Source: Fomitopsis serialis (lineage: Eukaryota; Basidiomycota; Agaricomycetes; Polyporales; Fomitopsidaceae). Taken from it: a DNA stretch of 64,000 bases. The translations under genes and the position numbers were made by a program. This document shows positions 12,501 to 24,962 of this stretch, in pieces. Each line of letters begins with the position of its first letter. Position 1 is the stretch's first letter. Below the pieces are notes generated by a model. That model ran no database searches. It worked only from the letters and a program-made list of their open reading frames with translations, and had not been told where the DNA came from. Location of the stretch: the NCBI RefSeq assembly GCF_022376445.1, contig NW_025955028.1:124001-188000 (forward strand). The letters are read 5' to 3'.

Positions 12501-15500
12501 CTCGGAGAGCCGCGGGCGTAGTAGGCCCTGACCAAGGCGAAGATTGTGACCAGAAGACCCTCTGCGAGCCTCCATTCAGTGCCGTCCATGAATTGTCTCC
12601 GCTGGAATGTCTTCTGAGAAGCAAGTTGGTCCGCCATTGCCTTGTCATCCAGGGGTTTGGGTCGGCTTGGATCCGATGGAACACGGTCATCCCTCTTGAC
12701 CTCAAAGGGATTATCAGGTTCTGATTGCGGTTTCTGGGGTTGCGATGGACGAAGCCTTGAGATGGTCTCCATAGCACGATTCCACAGTCGGAGGGACTGA
12801 AGAAGGCCATCAAGAGATGTCGACGGATCATCCTATGGTCACGGATCAGGGCGAGGAAATTATTGGCAAGTTGGATCACTGACCTTCGCATGCTGAATCA
12901 TGGCGAATGCGCGTGCTGCAAGTGCCGCTCGCTCAAGTATGCTTACTCGCATTCGGACCTTCTCTGATGTTGTGACGCCTTTCTCCTCCATCGAGGACAG
13001 AGAATCTACAAGGGCCATCGCCTCACAATATGCACTAGCACTGTGACCGACTGAGTACTTTGTCTAGAAGGAGAAACGAAACCTCGTACCTCTGTAGCAC
13101 TTGTCCCGCAGCGGCAAGCGACTCAGCGTGCCGCAGATACAGAAGTGCGCGGATCTCTGGGTCGAATTCTTTTCCCGCAGCTTGCAGAACGTGCGAGTAT
13201 ATGGAGAGTGCTTTGTTTGCACGCCCCAATTGAGAATATTCGTATGCAAGCTCGATTGAGGTCACCAGGTACTCTGGCAGCCATTACATCAGCGCAGTTC
13301 AGGATGACCGTCAGTCTGAACGCATACCTCGGGATGTATCGCTAGCATTTTGCTCGCTCAATCTTCTTGCAAGACTGAGCAACTGCACTTTGACAAAAAT
13401 ATGACCCAGCATGCCGGATAACTGTGCGACCATCTCTGCAAGGATCAACACTCTCAATGAGCATTATACTGGCAGTCTTGTCATATAACTTACGGATGAG
13501 GGCAACAGCAGCGGGCAAATTGTCGAAGATCGTTGTCGAAGATTTTGGCTTGACAGGTAATACCTCCTGCGACACCTTGACGGTAGCATTCAATGAGACG
13601 TCGTTTAACGCTGCAAACCTCCAGTGAGCACAACCTCGGCGGGGAGCAAGCAGAAGCAACACACCTCTACGAGGCTTGGGAGTGACTGGTGGCTCCGTGA
13701 TTTGCACTCGCGTCATTCTGGTTGTTCTCGGGATTCCGCTCCGGGGCTTCGACGTGGCTACTGTTCTCTTCGCCGGCTTCTTTGTGGCGACTCGCAGCTC
13801 CTTGGGAGACTTGATCTTCACAAGGGATTGCCGATCGCCCGATGCTCTTGGGTTTTGTCGTACCAGGCTCTTCAGTATCGAACATGCTTCGTTGGCATGA
13901 CGAGCAATAGTCGTGAAACCGGCATCCGCTGCCATGTAACGGTGAGCATGCAGGGCGAGCCATAGATGCAGCGTCGCGAGCAACCCAGTTCGGATCTCGG
14001 TAAAGCCTGCGTCACAGCCTGGATCCTGGTTTTGTTGAGTGCACAGTGAAGTTGACGAGCCTGGAAGAGACTTACTTCACAGTTCAGCAGGGCCCGTACT
14101 TGAGTGCCAACGTCTTCGGCAGACATGCCCAAGACCTTACCACCATCGCGCTCGTCCGTCACATAGTATGCGCCCTCCAGTAGTTGCAGGAAAACCCTCG
14201 CGCGTCTGACGGGGAAGAGCGCTGCCTCGTAGACGGCAAGAGCGTGGCGGAGCAACTGTTGCACGATCCGGTCGACGCCTTGCTTCCATCTGCTCCCTTC
14301 CAGTCCAGCAACCTGCCGTTCGAGCAGAGCGCCGACGAACGCTTTGTGTTTTGCGTGGGTCGTATACCGGGAACCAGCGTTGGGCGTAACAGGGTACCAG
14401 CTCTTCGCGGAGATGACCTCGGGCTCGAAAAAGAGCTCGCATGCACCCATGTACGTGACTCGGTCCAAGATCTTGCCCAGCTGCTGGAGAGACGGAGATA
14501 TCTCGAAAATAGCAGATGCGGTAGAGGTCCCGAGACTGTCGCATACAGAGCTCAGATCCACGGGAGACCTTGATCGCTTCTATGAATGCGTCAAATGCCA
14601 GCTGCGAACATCACAGCCTCGTCAGTACGGGAAGTCATATATTCTGGATTACAAACCTTGCGGTCACCTGTCTTTGCCTGACAGACACCCAGAATCTCCC
14701 ATCTGTGCCACAGCTGCTCCTCGAGCTGCTTCCACCCTTCCCTGTCGCGTGCACCCTCCTCTTCACCAACCTCGCTCACATCGTCCATAGCCGTCTGGTG
14801 CATCGCCAACGCTAGTTTTCCCAAGGCACATCCTTCATTCAAGAACCTCACCGCATGCGAGAGGCGGTCCGCCTGGCAGAGCGTCCCCGCAACGTTATGG
14901 AACGCGCCGGCAACACAGCGGGTGTAGTTGGCGAGTGTAGCCGTGGTCGCCGACGTCCAGCCAACCTGGTCATGCGCGCTCTTCTCGTGGGGGTGTCGGA
15001 TCACGTCAAGGATCACTTCCGCCGTCGTGGTCGCAGCGCGCGACCCGCAACCGACGACATGCTGAAAGACGAGCGCCTTGGCTTGCTGAAGCGCATCCCA
15101 GGCTTTACGTACGTATCGGGATTGCGGATGATTAAGGAGGTGCGCGCAAGGACGAGTAATGTCTCCAAAGCAGGCGTCGCGAGATCGGAGTCGACCACTG
15201 TGACGCCGTCGTTCTCGATATTCTGCTAGGATCTCAGCTTCACGGGGAAATAACAGGGTCTGAGATTATACGCACCTCGCGCACAGCCTCCATTAAAATC
15301 TTACTGATCAGCTGCAAGATTTTGCGCGCACCAGCCCTGGCGTCTTCTGGCAGAGATGCATTTGCAGCGTTCTCTTGGGCTGTGGGCTCGAGTACTTTGA
15401 TGACCGTCCTCCTCAGTCGCTCCAGAGCCCGGCGGACTTTGTCTCGTGCGCGCAGTGTCTCGTCAGCATACTCGCATATTAGCGGGTGAGCGTTGCTGAC

Positions 15501-16960
15501 AGCCGCAGCTGCCGCGTCAAAACGAGCGGCACGGTCTTGAGGGAGGCACTCTGAAAGACAATTCAGCACCAGACAAGGTGATTGAGTCAGGGAATATATT
15601 CACCTGCCCATCGCTCGAACACAGCAGTTGCTTGCGACAACATCATGCATACCGTGGCTGCATCCATGGCGTGTGGCATGATTACTGAGTCCGCGAAAGT
15701 AGTACTCGAAGAGGCTGGGGAGGAATCCATTTCAAATCCCTTGTTCTGCCGAAGTTGTATGATCCTGTCGATGGCTTCGATATCTCCCATCTAGTCGTAT
15801 GTGAGCGCGTCTCTTATCATCAAGTACATATGAAACATACCTGCTGAGCCCACAGTACCCACACTTCACAGAACCTTGAAAAGCCTGGGCTTCCGATGAA
15901 AGAGGAGTCGTCTTCACGCTGGCTAATTGAGAGCACCAGACGCTGAACTGACTGCAGGATATCCTGTGTCCTCGACTCGTCGCCGGCGACGGGCTCCGCG
16001 GCATGGAAACGTGCCCACTTAACAGCTTGCTCCCAGAACGTCTCAGGAACAATGACCCCAGGACGCGTCTGAGCGAGGCATTCGAGAGCGTACATCCGTA
16101 GACCGAAGGCATGCTGCATTGCAACGCCGGGCAAAGACGCTGCCTTCGCCATGGCTGTATATGTGCGCGTGAACAGAGAGTCGTGATGTTTAGAAGGCAG
16201 AACCTTGAAGGTCGGCGCCCAAAGGAATAGGGACGGGATAGAGGGGTCGCGTAGTGTTGTGAGCATCGCCGCTACGTCGTCCGTGCGCCGGGATAGCACA
16301 GACATGGAGTGGAGTAGGAATGTAGCTACCAAAACCATAACCGTCTCCGGTATTTGAGCGTCATGGCATGGAAGGGGCAGAGCTGGGAGCTGAGAAGGCA
16401 GAGGTTCGGTGGACGGCAGGCCGTTAGGTGCGCAGAGTGTGCTCAGCGCCGGTCGCATGTCGGCCAAAATCTGTACAGCTGCGTCGTCCTAGGTATACAA
16501 TGTTGAAAAAACCTATCTAAGAGCATTCAATCAGGCAGATGGCACGTACCATCTCAAGCGAGACCAACTTCCCAGCAATACTCGAGGCTGCACGCTCGGT
16601 GTCAACGTCTCCAGGACTGAGCTCTCTGAGAGCTCTTAGAGCGCTGCAAGACGACCTTATAAGATCGCCTATCCCTTTCTGGCTCTTCTTTGCTGGACCG
16701 CCTGCTAAAAGGTCCGACAGAGTTCGGGATGCAGTATTGACTGTGCGCATTGCATCTGCCCTACGCGTCTCGATGGTTTGTGTTGTCGATGTAGCCTTTG
16801 TTTTGCCCTTTATCGTGCACGAGTCTTTTATAGTCAACTTGTTTGCAACTTCATTCGCCAGGTCGTCGGGGGTGATCGTGTTCGCCTTCGTCCTGGCTGT
16901 CGCTGAGCGCACAGGTCGCGAAGTCCCCGTCGTAGGACAGGCTCGAGTAGACGCAGGCAT
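9566..16960 (-). CDS. ESP1: separase (peptidase C50), sister-chromatid-separating protease
   Basis: Cysteine protease that cleaves the cohesin kleisin at anaphase onset. The gene spans 7.4 kb with many short introns and starts at the ATG at 16960 with a basic Ser/Thr-rich N-terminus. It continues through long helical repeat exons (for example 16467-15838 and 12772-12176) and a Lys/Arg/Pro-rich disordered stretch near 13700. The C-terminal catalytic region is diagnostic: LPKNWSVINISVTEDKN, NIEFCWFGAFKT, ELEDLVYFVLDLYQFHG, DKNVQGIPWES, the catalytic His in YFGHGGAEQYIRS, the catalytic Cys in LWGCSSG, and the end block NLWDVTDRDIDKF. Two reading-frame discontinuities that no canonical intron explains lie at 10665-10725 and 10438-10477. 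Apart from those two breaks, the exon phases I checked at the C-terminal end are consistent. Confidence 0.9.
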
Positions 16961-17240
16961 CGTAATAGAGGCAGAGTTAGTGTGTCTCTCAAAGTTATAG
17001 AGAGCGGTTTCGCGAAGGCGGAAGAGACCGGAAGAGAGCCTACTACGAGTGGTGATGGTAAGTAGAGCAGCCACGCCCGATGGTCGAACAAACGCGACCG
17101 CGCGCTCGTCTCGTGATCGCGGGATGCGTATAGTCACAGCCCAGTCACACCGTGTCAGTAACGCGACGCGTCCAGCTGCAGTTTACTCTCGACGCGTCTC
17201 TCCATCCCCTCTCCGTTCAGCATCGTCCACTTCCTCTGTC
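16961..17240. promoter_or_regulatory. bidirectional promoter of separase and thymidylate synthase with MCB boxes
   Basis: This 280 bp gap separates divergent start codons. It contains two perfect MluI cell-cycle boxes, ACGCGT at 17166-17171 and 17192-17197, plus ACGCGA at 17092-17097 and 17161-17166. ACGCGT is the binding site of the G1/S factor MBF in yeasts, and thymidylate synthase is a classical MBF target there. Control of both genes by MBF is inference. Confidence 0.6.
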
Positions 17241-18238
17241 ATGGCAGTCTCGCTACCGAATGGCGCGTCGCCGCGCAGACATGATGAACATCAGTACCTC
17301 GATCTCATCCGCAATGTCCTCGACACGGGTGAGACACGTCCCGACCGCACCGGCACGGGTACCCTTTCCATCTTCGCCCCCCCTTCCATGCGCTTCTCCC
17401 TGGCAGATAACACCCTTCCGCTCCTTACTACCAAACGCACCTTTTGGCGCGGTATACTCGAAGAGCTTCTGTGGTTCATCCACGGCTCGACCGACTCAAA
17501 GCTGTTGTCCGCGAGAGGCATCAAGATCTGGGATGGTAATGGCAGCAAGGAGTTCCTCAAAAAGCGTGGATTGGGCCACAGGAGGGAGGGAGATTTGGGG
17601 CCTGTATATGGCTTCCAGTGGAGGCATTTCGGCGCGAAGTACACGGACTGCGACGCGGACTACACGGGTCAAGGCGTTGACCAGCTCGCGGAGTGCATAC
17701 GTAAGATTAAAGAGGATCCGACCGACCGCCGCATCATTCTAAGCGCATGGAACCCGGCCGGTGAGTCTATTCGCCTTTCACGGTGCTCTCCTCTCGCACT
17801 CCCCTTACGCTGATAACGATCGTAGACATCCCGCTAATGGCACTCCCGCCCTGTCACGTTCTCTGTCAGTTCTACGTTCATCTCCCGCCGCCGTCTTCAC
17901 CAACCTCTCCAAAACGACTGTCTTGCCTCCTCTACCAACGCTCCGCGGATCTCGGCCTCGGTATTCCCTTCAACATCGCCTCATACGCGCTCCTCACACA
18001 TCTTGTCGCGCACCTCACTCATACCTCACCACACGAGCTCATCATACAACTCGGAGACGCGCACGTCTATCGGGATCACGTGGATGCGCTCGAGGAGCAG
18101 CTCAAGCGCAGCCCGCGCCAGTTCCCAAAGCTACGATTCAAACGCGATGTACAGGACATCGATGATCTCAAGGCAGAGGACGTACTGGTAGAGGGGTATG
18201 AACCTCATCCACATATCGCGATGAAGATGAGCGTATGA
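17241..18238 (+). CDS. CDC21: thymidylate synthase
   Basis: Converts dUMP to dTMP using methylene-tetrahydrofolate. Two exons, 17241-17760 and 17826-18238, give 310 residues. The family signature blocks are all present: [13 protein letters not shown] near residue 40, [23 protein letters not shown], the [14 protein letters not shown] block, [13 protein letters not shown] across the intron, the catalytic Cys in [36 protein letters not shown] and the C-terminal MKMSV. A short Pro/Ser insertion follows QFYVHL, as in other basidiomycete enzymes. Upstream in-frame ATGs exist (for example 17124), but the 17241 start gives the usual N-terminus. It is convergent with the GH16 gene, about 120 bp away. 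Confidence 0.97.
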
Positions 18239-18357
18239 AATGTGTGCTTATGTATCTACTGTCCTTCTATTAGACGGATATGTGGCGAGACTGAATGTTG
18301 TACGGTAGGTCCGGTGTATCTCGTTGCAGATTATCGAAGGCAACTGCGTACGATTGA

Positions 18358-19794
18358 CTACAAAAACAACCATCCGGTGCCCGCAACAACCGTGAAGAAC
18401 ACAGACGAAACAGTCTCCAGACGACCTTCGCCTTTGGTCAGCAACGAAACACCGCTACTCGAACTGGAATTGGAAGAGGGTTGATAGATCCGAACCGCGG
18501 CAATATCCCAGTACGCGTCCTCGAAGGCCGATGGGTTGTAATTAACATACTCTAGTAGAAGCAACCTGCATAAGCACGCATGATCGCATGCAGGGTAGGA
18601 AGACTCACCTGTGCAGTTCCCCGGACAGCCGTTGTTGCTGAACGAGTTACCAGCCCAACTACCACCTAGACGGGCAATCATAAAGACAAAGGACTAATAG
18701 ATAGGTATGGAGCCACTCACAGAATGTCAAGTTTATAATGATGTTGTTGCGCTGAAACGCAGATCCGATATCGCAGTCCGTGTTAGGAAAAAGAGCAATC
18801 GGCTTTCCCTGCAAATGCTCGCAGTCAGCCTCACCGTACACTACATGTCACGCAGAAGACGGGTGACTCACCCAGTTGTCTGTGTCGACTGCGGACGCTC
18901 CGGAGGTGATATCGGACGGGATGCTGCTATCGTTACGAGACCAGAACCAGACCCGGATATACTCCGCCGTACGCTCCATGGCATAGTACCCGCCTCCGTA
19001 CGTGTTGAAGACCTTCCCGTATGACGCGGTGTAAGGCGCGTCAACTGAACATCCGTTGTTCCCATCCGATATCGTGTCTGACGAGCTACAGTTCGTAGAG
19101 AGCGTTGTGCTGCTAAAAGCATAAACATGATGTCTACGAGATGGCAGCGACAGGATCACGTACCCTAATTGGGCCCTGTTCTCGGGCATGGTGCAGCTAC
19201 CAGTAGTATGCAGAGTAACGCTGTTTGGCGCAATGTCATTGACACCCTCCAAGATATCGATTTCCCCTGAGGAGGTCCCGACTTGGTCGTCAGCCTCCCA
19301 TACCGCAGGCCAAGTTCCACAGCCCTGGGGCATGTGTCGGATGTCGAATCTGGCGATAGGCGTATTATGCATGCGTGTCATGAGCGATAGGTGTATGAGG
19401 AAGTACTTACACCGCGACGTGCGTCCTGTATTGCGCGTAGCTCTTGATGCGGTTGCTCATCCGCCCACTTCCGCTAGCGGTAAGATTCGTGGTGTAGTCG
19501 GCCCGCATGATGAACGTGTCATCGGACGTGAATGTGAGGTTATTAGCAAGCGCAGTCGATTGATTGACATAGTGCCTGTATTAACAGCAGTAAGCGATGA
19601 ATCAATAGCACAATACGGAGGGAGTAACAGGCTTACACTCTGCCTTTGGTAGGGTCCGCGATATCCTCCCATTCGAAGTTGGTCAGGAAGTTAGAGCCAA
19701 TATTCGTCTGGTTGATGCTATACGAGCCGGCCCGGATGGCCGGTAGAAGGGACAGCGATGACACTGCAGCAGCGTAAATCAACGGGAGCTTCAT
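18358..19794 (-). CDS. GH16 endo-beta-1,3(4)-glucanase-like enzyme, possibly GPI-anchored
   Basis: Secreted glycoside hydrolase acting on beta-1,3-type glucans of fungal wall or plant origin. The ATG at 19794 opens a signal peptide (MKLPLIYAAAVSSLSLLPAI). The GH16 core has the catalytic motif in GEIDILEGVND (Glu-x-Asp-x-x-Glu), preceded by the HMPQGCGTWPAVWE block and followed by NSVTLHTTGSC and GGYYAMERT. At least six introns interrupt it. The C-terminus differs from the second GH16 copy: after the core comes a Ser-rich stretch and a hydrophobic end (VSSVFFTVVAGTGWLFL), which suggests a GPI anchor or membrane tether. Its paralog lies at 24963-26195. Confidence 0.9.
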
Positions 19795-20294
19795 GTCGTC
19801 TGGATAGGATAAGGAGGTATTTGAGGATCAACTCAATGATAGTAAGGTCAGAAAGCGACGGCTGACAGGCATGTGCAGCCAACCAAAAACCCGTTTCACC
19901 GTCTTCGGTGAGGCTGACATTTGTGCATAGAACTTCAAGCACGCATCCGGATAACGTGATGCACATTACCGAGCTTTGGAGGATTGTTCGCGGAATGATG
20001 GCGGATGCAGGCGGAGGAGGAGGACAGTGGAAATAGGCTATTTGTTTGTCTGAGTGGACCTCGGATCGCTGCGATCATGTTATTAGCGTGGGGAGGTGAA
20101 AAGAAATTGCGCCACGTTCGATTACGCTCGAGTACAAAGAAGGACCCGATAAACTTGAATATTGAAGCAGTCACCATCTCGACCCTCATTCATGTCTGCG
20201 TTGACTTTCCGTTTGTGATGAGTTCTACGGCCTGCTTGGATCGTGGTCTGATGGTGCATTTGAACTTGTGAGGATGACTGAGTGAATACATCAG
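19795..20294. other. intergenic, promoter of GH16 copy 1
   Basis: 500 bp upstream of the GH16 start and downstream of the P450 stop. No gene or repeat was recognised. Confidence 0.5.
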
Positions 20295-22426
20295 CTAAGT
20301 AATTTCTGACATAGGAAGGGTATCGTACTTGACGAGACCAGATGAGAACGTCCCCGGCGGCGTGATGTCATTACCCATTGCGTCACGAGCCTTGCCAAGG
20401 TCGAATGTTGCTACGATGTTGGCCATCGCCTGCCAAATCCCGATTTCTGCGAAGCGGCGACCTGGACATATACTGCAAATCAGCGGGAAACCCCTAATTA
20501 GTTTATCAAGCAACATAATTCAAGATGCTACTTACCGCCGACCGAAACCAAAGACGATGTTTCGTGGATCCTCCTGATTCTCATACAGCCCATTGAAGCG
20601 GTCTGGACAGAAGGTCTCCGGGTTGGGGTAGGCATCGGCATCATGCAGCATAAACCTAAACAGCACCTCGTCAACGAGTGCTACTAGAATCATGCAAACC
20701 ACTTTGACCATAGATTTGGCATGACCACTGTCCCCTTCGGTATCCAGCACCCACTATACTCGTCGTCTTCGCGTAAAACATGAGGCACACCTGTAGAACC
20801 AGCCTGAGTTCGATGACAACTAGTCGGTGAAGCCCAGAACACAGGTACCTAATGGCGCAGGGCAGGAGATTCTATGTCGCTGCAGTGAGATGATATACTA
20901 CTAGTCAAGGACGTCAACCGCCACGTACCGGTACGTCTCCTTGAGGATGCATTCAAGGTATGGTAGTGCATCCCTGTCGTTGACGGTCGGGAGCCTTGCA
21001 CCACCGATGACACTGACCATTTCTTCTTGCGCCTTGGCATAGACATCCGGATACAAGATCATAGCGAGTAGGAAGACCATGAGTACGGTGTGCGTCTAAT
21101 CAAAGAATGAGTTGATGTAGTCTGGCTATGTCATGAACGCTACCGTATCTGTGCCAGCTGTATTAAAGTCGCATCAGCGACCATGGAGTGGGTTCTGATC
21201 GAGTTGTTGAGATGAGACTCACTTGCGTACAGCGTTAGTCCGAACATCATGATTTCTGGCTTTTCTGTCTCCAGAGTCCCCTTTGATGCGGACTCCTTGA
21301 TCAATGTCGATATCACGGGGCTTTCCATGATGCCTTTGGTCCTCGATTGCTTGGTTGGGTGAGACATGCAGCGTCGTGGTATCTCGTGAATGCATAACTT
21401 ACCAACTTGCTCTCCGCCAAGTCGTACGTTCGTTGCGCAGCATCTCTGACAGCTCTCTTGATCCACACGGCATTTCGCTTGAAGCCTGCACCAGGAAACC
21501 AGGTCGGGAGGTATCTCACTGACAGAATACAACATCAGGAGCTGCCATTGAGACGACGAAACAATTAACACTGAAGTACACCCACAAGACGGTATGAAGT
21601 CCACAGGGACTGTTCCAGGAGCCGAGAAGTTCATTGTCGCCTCCGCTACCTTCTCGATGACATGCAGATATTCATCGTCTGAGGATGTTACTGTGTGCCC
21701 GTAAAGGTATTGAAGCAAAGAGGAGGCAGTGTACCTATGCCATTTGTTTATGAGGAAGGCTCAGTAACTCGATGAACCTCGGAAGCTCACCGATAGATAT
21801 GGTTTCCAAAATCCTCCGGATCGTTCAGCAATCCCATTAGTAAAGCAATCGCCTCGCGCCTCTGCATGTCGGCAACAGCGGCGAGGCAAGACTTAGAGAA
21901 GAAAGGCTTATGCATCCATCGTCGATGCTTGCGAAACTCCTCATTGTATGGCGTCAATACGAAATCGTGTTCCCATCCCAGCCTAATACATCATAAGCCG
22001 TTCATACAGGAGGTAAGGGGCCGACACTCGACTCGGATGCACTCACAGATCTATCATCATTACCGAATACGGTCTATCCGAGTATATTGCACTCCGCTTG
22101 TCCAGCAGATCTCGTGCAGCGGCTGCCGAATTGATAACCAAGACGGGCGTGTTGAACATCCTCAAGAAGATTATGTCCCCTAGTGCAACGCATTCAGCTA
22201 TAAACCCGCAGCGTAAGCATCTCGGAACGTTCATACCATACTTCTTCCTCCATTGCGCGAATCTCTTCTCCGGGAACTTTAGAGTCATCTGTGGAATATT
22301 TCCCAGAATAGGAAACGGACGAGGGCCAGGTGGTAGACGACGACGCAGCTGTCGCCAATGTAGCCCATAGTAGGCGAGGGTGACGAAAACCGCGAACGCA
22401 GCTTGGATGCCGATTGATAGAGTCAT
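20295..22426 (-). CDS. cytochrome P450 monooxygenase
   Basis: Membrane-anchored haem-thiolate monooxygenase. The N-terminus has a hydrophobic anchor followed by RRRLPPGPRPFPILGNI, the proline hinge of microsomal P450s. The I-helix oxygen-binding core ATGTDT is supplied by a 14-nt exon (21144-21157). The K-helix ExxR is ETYR, followed by a 23-nt exon (20849-20871) that restores RISCPAPLGVPH. The PERF-like motif is CPDRFNG, and the haem loop FGFGRRICPGRRFAE is split by an intron. The pattern resembles the fungal CYP64/CYP5144-type enzymes related to O-methylsterigmatocystin oxidoreductase; the substrate is unknown. About a dozen short introns are present. Its start lies upstream of the epoxide hydrolase stop on the same strand. 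Confidence 0.9.
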
Positions 22427-22821
22427 AGTTGAGGATGCGGTGGAACGGGGTTAGGCCTGTGCGTTTCTTTCAGCTTGTGGCGATATAAGTATCAGGCCTT
22501 CTGGATTATCTTGACACTCCCCGCTCAAGAACAGAAATGAAGGGATCCTTTGTGGACGATTACCGGAGTGAGGGCGCTATCTTAGAACCTTGTTTCTGTT
22601 CATTGGAGATTCTGGCAGCGTTGGGACATGTCGTAAGCTCGCGCGCGATGCCATCTGACCTTGCCAGGCACTCAGGGCAGTCAGAGGTATATATATGCTT
22701 CGATTATCGGTGTATATACATACCTCACAAGCAATTGCCCTAGTACAGCATCGAGCGGTTATGGAACAGTGACTGATGAATGTGGTCACATTACTAGGCG
22801 CATGACAGACGTACACACCGG
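22427..22821. promoter_or_regulatory. P450 upstream region
   Basis: 395 bp between the P450 start and the epoxide hydrolase stop. A GATATAAGTA element near 22481 lies 55 bp upstream of the P450 ATG, and an AT-rich alternating run ATATATA sits near 22689. No gene was recognised. Confidence 0.35.
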
Positions 22822-24460
22822 TCAGTCGTAGCCCGCCTTGCCGGCTACCACACCGAACGCAGGACCGCCCTTGCCAAACATCGCGCGCAAGTCCGCCCCA
22901 AGTTCATCGGGCTTCTCGTGTGCAGCAAAATGTCCTCCGTTCCCATGTTCAGACTCGAACACGACGTTACCCATAGTGCGCGCCCAGCTGCGTCCAGTGC
23001 CCCGTCAGTCTTTTATGAAGCGGTGAACATGAAGTCGAAACACATACGTCTTTGGTGGACGGATAAGCTCCTTGGGGAAGAAGGATACACCACCCGGAGC
23101 AGCGCACCAAGGAACGCTATGGTTTGGATCTTCTCTTACTTTCGCTTGTTCGTAGTATATCCTCGCAGAGGCGGCAGGGCCCGCTCGAGAGAACCAGTAG
23201 ATTGAGATCCACGTCAGGACTGAACATCCGGCTTCAGTTCTGCACAACTGCGTATATAAGCGTGTGAACGCACCCTCGTCGTCATCCCAAGGATAACCAT
23301 CCGACCAGAGCACGAGCTTCTCGTATATCCACGCGAGCAAGCCCGCCGGCGAGTCCGCGAGTGAATACCCGATTGTCTGCGGCTGCGTATTCTGTTCAGC
23401 GCTGTAGCCCCGTCCTTTCTGCATAAATAATTGGATGCGCTTCAAGCATGCCCGTTCAACCTCGGTATACGGTGTAAGCAGGTGCTGAAGCCAGAGCCGA
23501 GGAAAGCTCGAGAACGACGGTGGGCTGACCACACTACAAATTCCAGAGAAGGGTCAGTACGAGAATGCAATGAGTCGAGGCAGGAGGGTACGGACGCGGC
23601 GTAGTTTGTATGCCATGCTTTCACGATCTGATCGCCATACATGGCTGCCATTGTTCTCGTGATCTTAGCATGTCTAGTCAGCTCCATTGGCAGTGGTTTG
23701 GCGAAGGTCAGACAAGAATACCAACATAGGAACCCCAATCTCCCCCCTGAACCACTATGAGATATATCAGAGGGCATGGCTGTCAGCATCGAACTCAGAG
23801 ACAAACGAGTAGCAGGGCACCATATTCAGAGTAGCCCAGAGCGAGCATGAGTTTGTGACACGTCTGGGATATGAGATATATGTGATTCAGAATCTGTACA
23901 TGGCCCTTCTTGTACGTACCTCTGCGTATTGAGCAACTGTGAATCCCTGTTTCTTGACAATTTCAGAGAAGCCAAAATTCGGCAGACTAGGGGCAACAAC
24001 ATGGAAATTTGGGTGATCTGGCGACGCAGACGTCAACAAGGGGAGCAGCTTCTTGACTTCAAGGAAGTGGCCAGGCCCTGACAAGTGATGGTCCAGTAAT
24101 TGTTCCCTTGCGATGTATCGAGATGTGCCACGTACATCCATGCACGAATACTAGTGGAATCGCGTCCTTCACTTCGCTCTTCTTATGGACGTAATGCACG
24201 TTCAGCGTACCAAAGCCCTCCACTTCGACGTCTCGAGTGAACTGAGGGATCTCGTTGATGCCAGCCTCCGCAGCGCGCCAGTCATACCCGTCTTTCCACC
24301 GCGCGATGAGCCGCTTAACATTCGCAAGCGGCACGCCGTAGTTCCATGCCGCGTCGTCCAGCTCGTCAGGGAAGCGCGTCAGATCCAACTTCTCGTGCAA
24401 GAGGGCGAGGTCAGCGTCCGGAACGGATATGGTGAAGGGTTGTGGTTCTGAAGTGGCCAT
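22822..24460 (-). CDS. epoxide hydrolase (alpha/beta-hydrolase with EHN lid domain)
   Basis: Opens epoxides to vicinal diols through an Asp ester intermediate. The ATG at 24460 starts the N-terminal EHN domain ([46 protein letters not shown]). Joined exons then give the oxyanion motif VFVHGWPGHFLEV, a nucleophile elbow GGDWGSY with catalytic Asp, and the KAWHTNYA block. The later [16 protein letters not shown] and the C-terminal catalytic His in [14 protein letters not shown] are also family hallmarks. The stop is at 22822-22824. Several 50-60 nt introns interrupt the gene, some partly open in frame. It is adjacent to the P450 on the same strand, compatible with sequential epoxidation and hydrolysis, though no shared substrate can be read from sequence. 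Confidence 0.92.
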
Positions 24461-24962
24461 GATCTAGGGAGCTGAGTGGCAATGGCCAGTGCCGGTGGGC
24501 GGGATGACCTGCCGCGTTGGAATGAGACGTGTCTTTTATACGGTCGCGATCATCAGTCAGGGACTAGCAAAGACTTACTATTAGCGCGAGAGCCGCATGA
24601 GCTATCGAGTCACACTGTCAGCATTAGGAAGGTCGCATCAACGAGGATGCGGCGGCCCGCGGGGACCAAGTGGCGACGCGCTGCGGCCGAGTGCGGGAAC
24701 ACGCGACTGGTACTCTTATGACGCGTGACGCGAGAGCTCAGCGACACCCTACACGCGCGACGAGTCGGTGAAGTCGCAGTGCAATACTCTGAATATGTGG
24801 ATTACAGAGTGAATAAAAATTGGATAACAGAATGTGTGTACATTTGTAGGATCTAAGTTGAATGTTAAGTTGTGCGTGATAGTTCCGTTCCACTCCATCA
24901 AACCCCAAGCGCTAACGATCTCGTCCTGACAGTCGCGAAGACTGCATTTTGGCAGCCACCAT
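24461..24962. other. intergenic between GH16 copy 2 and epoxide hydrolase
   Basis: About 500 bp holding the epoxide hydrolase promoter and the GH16 3' flank. No gene or repeat was recognised. Confidence 0.5.
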
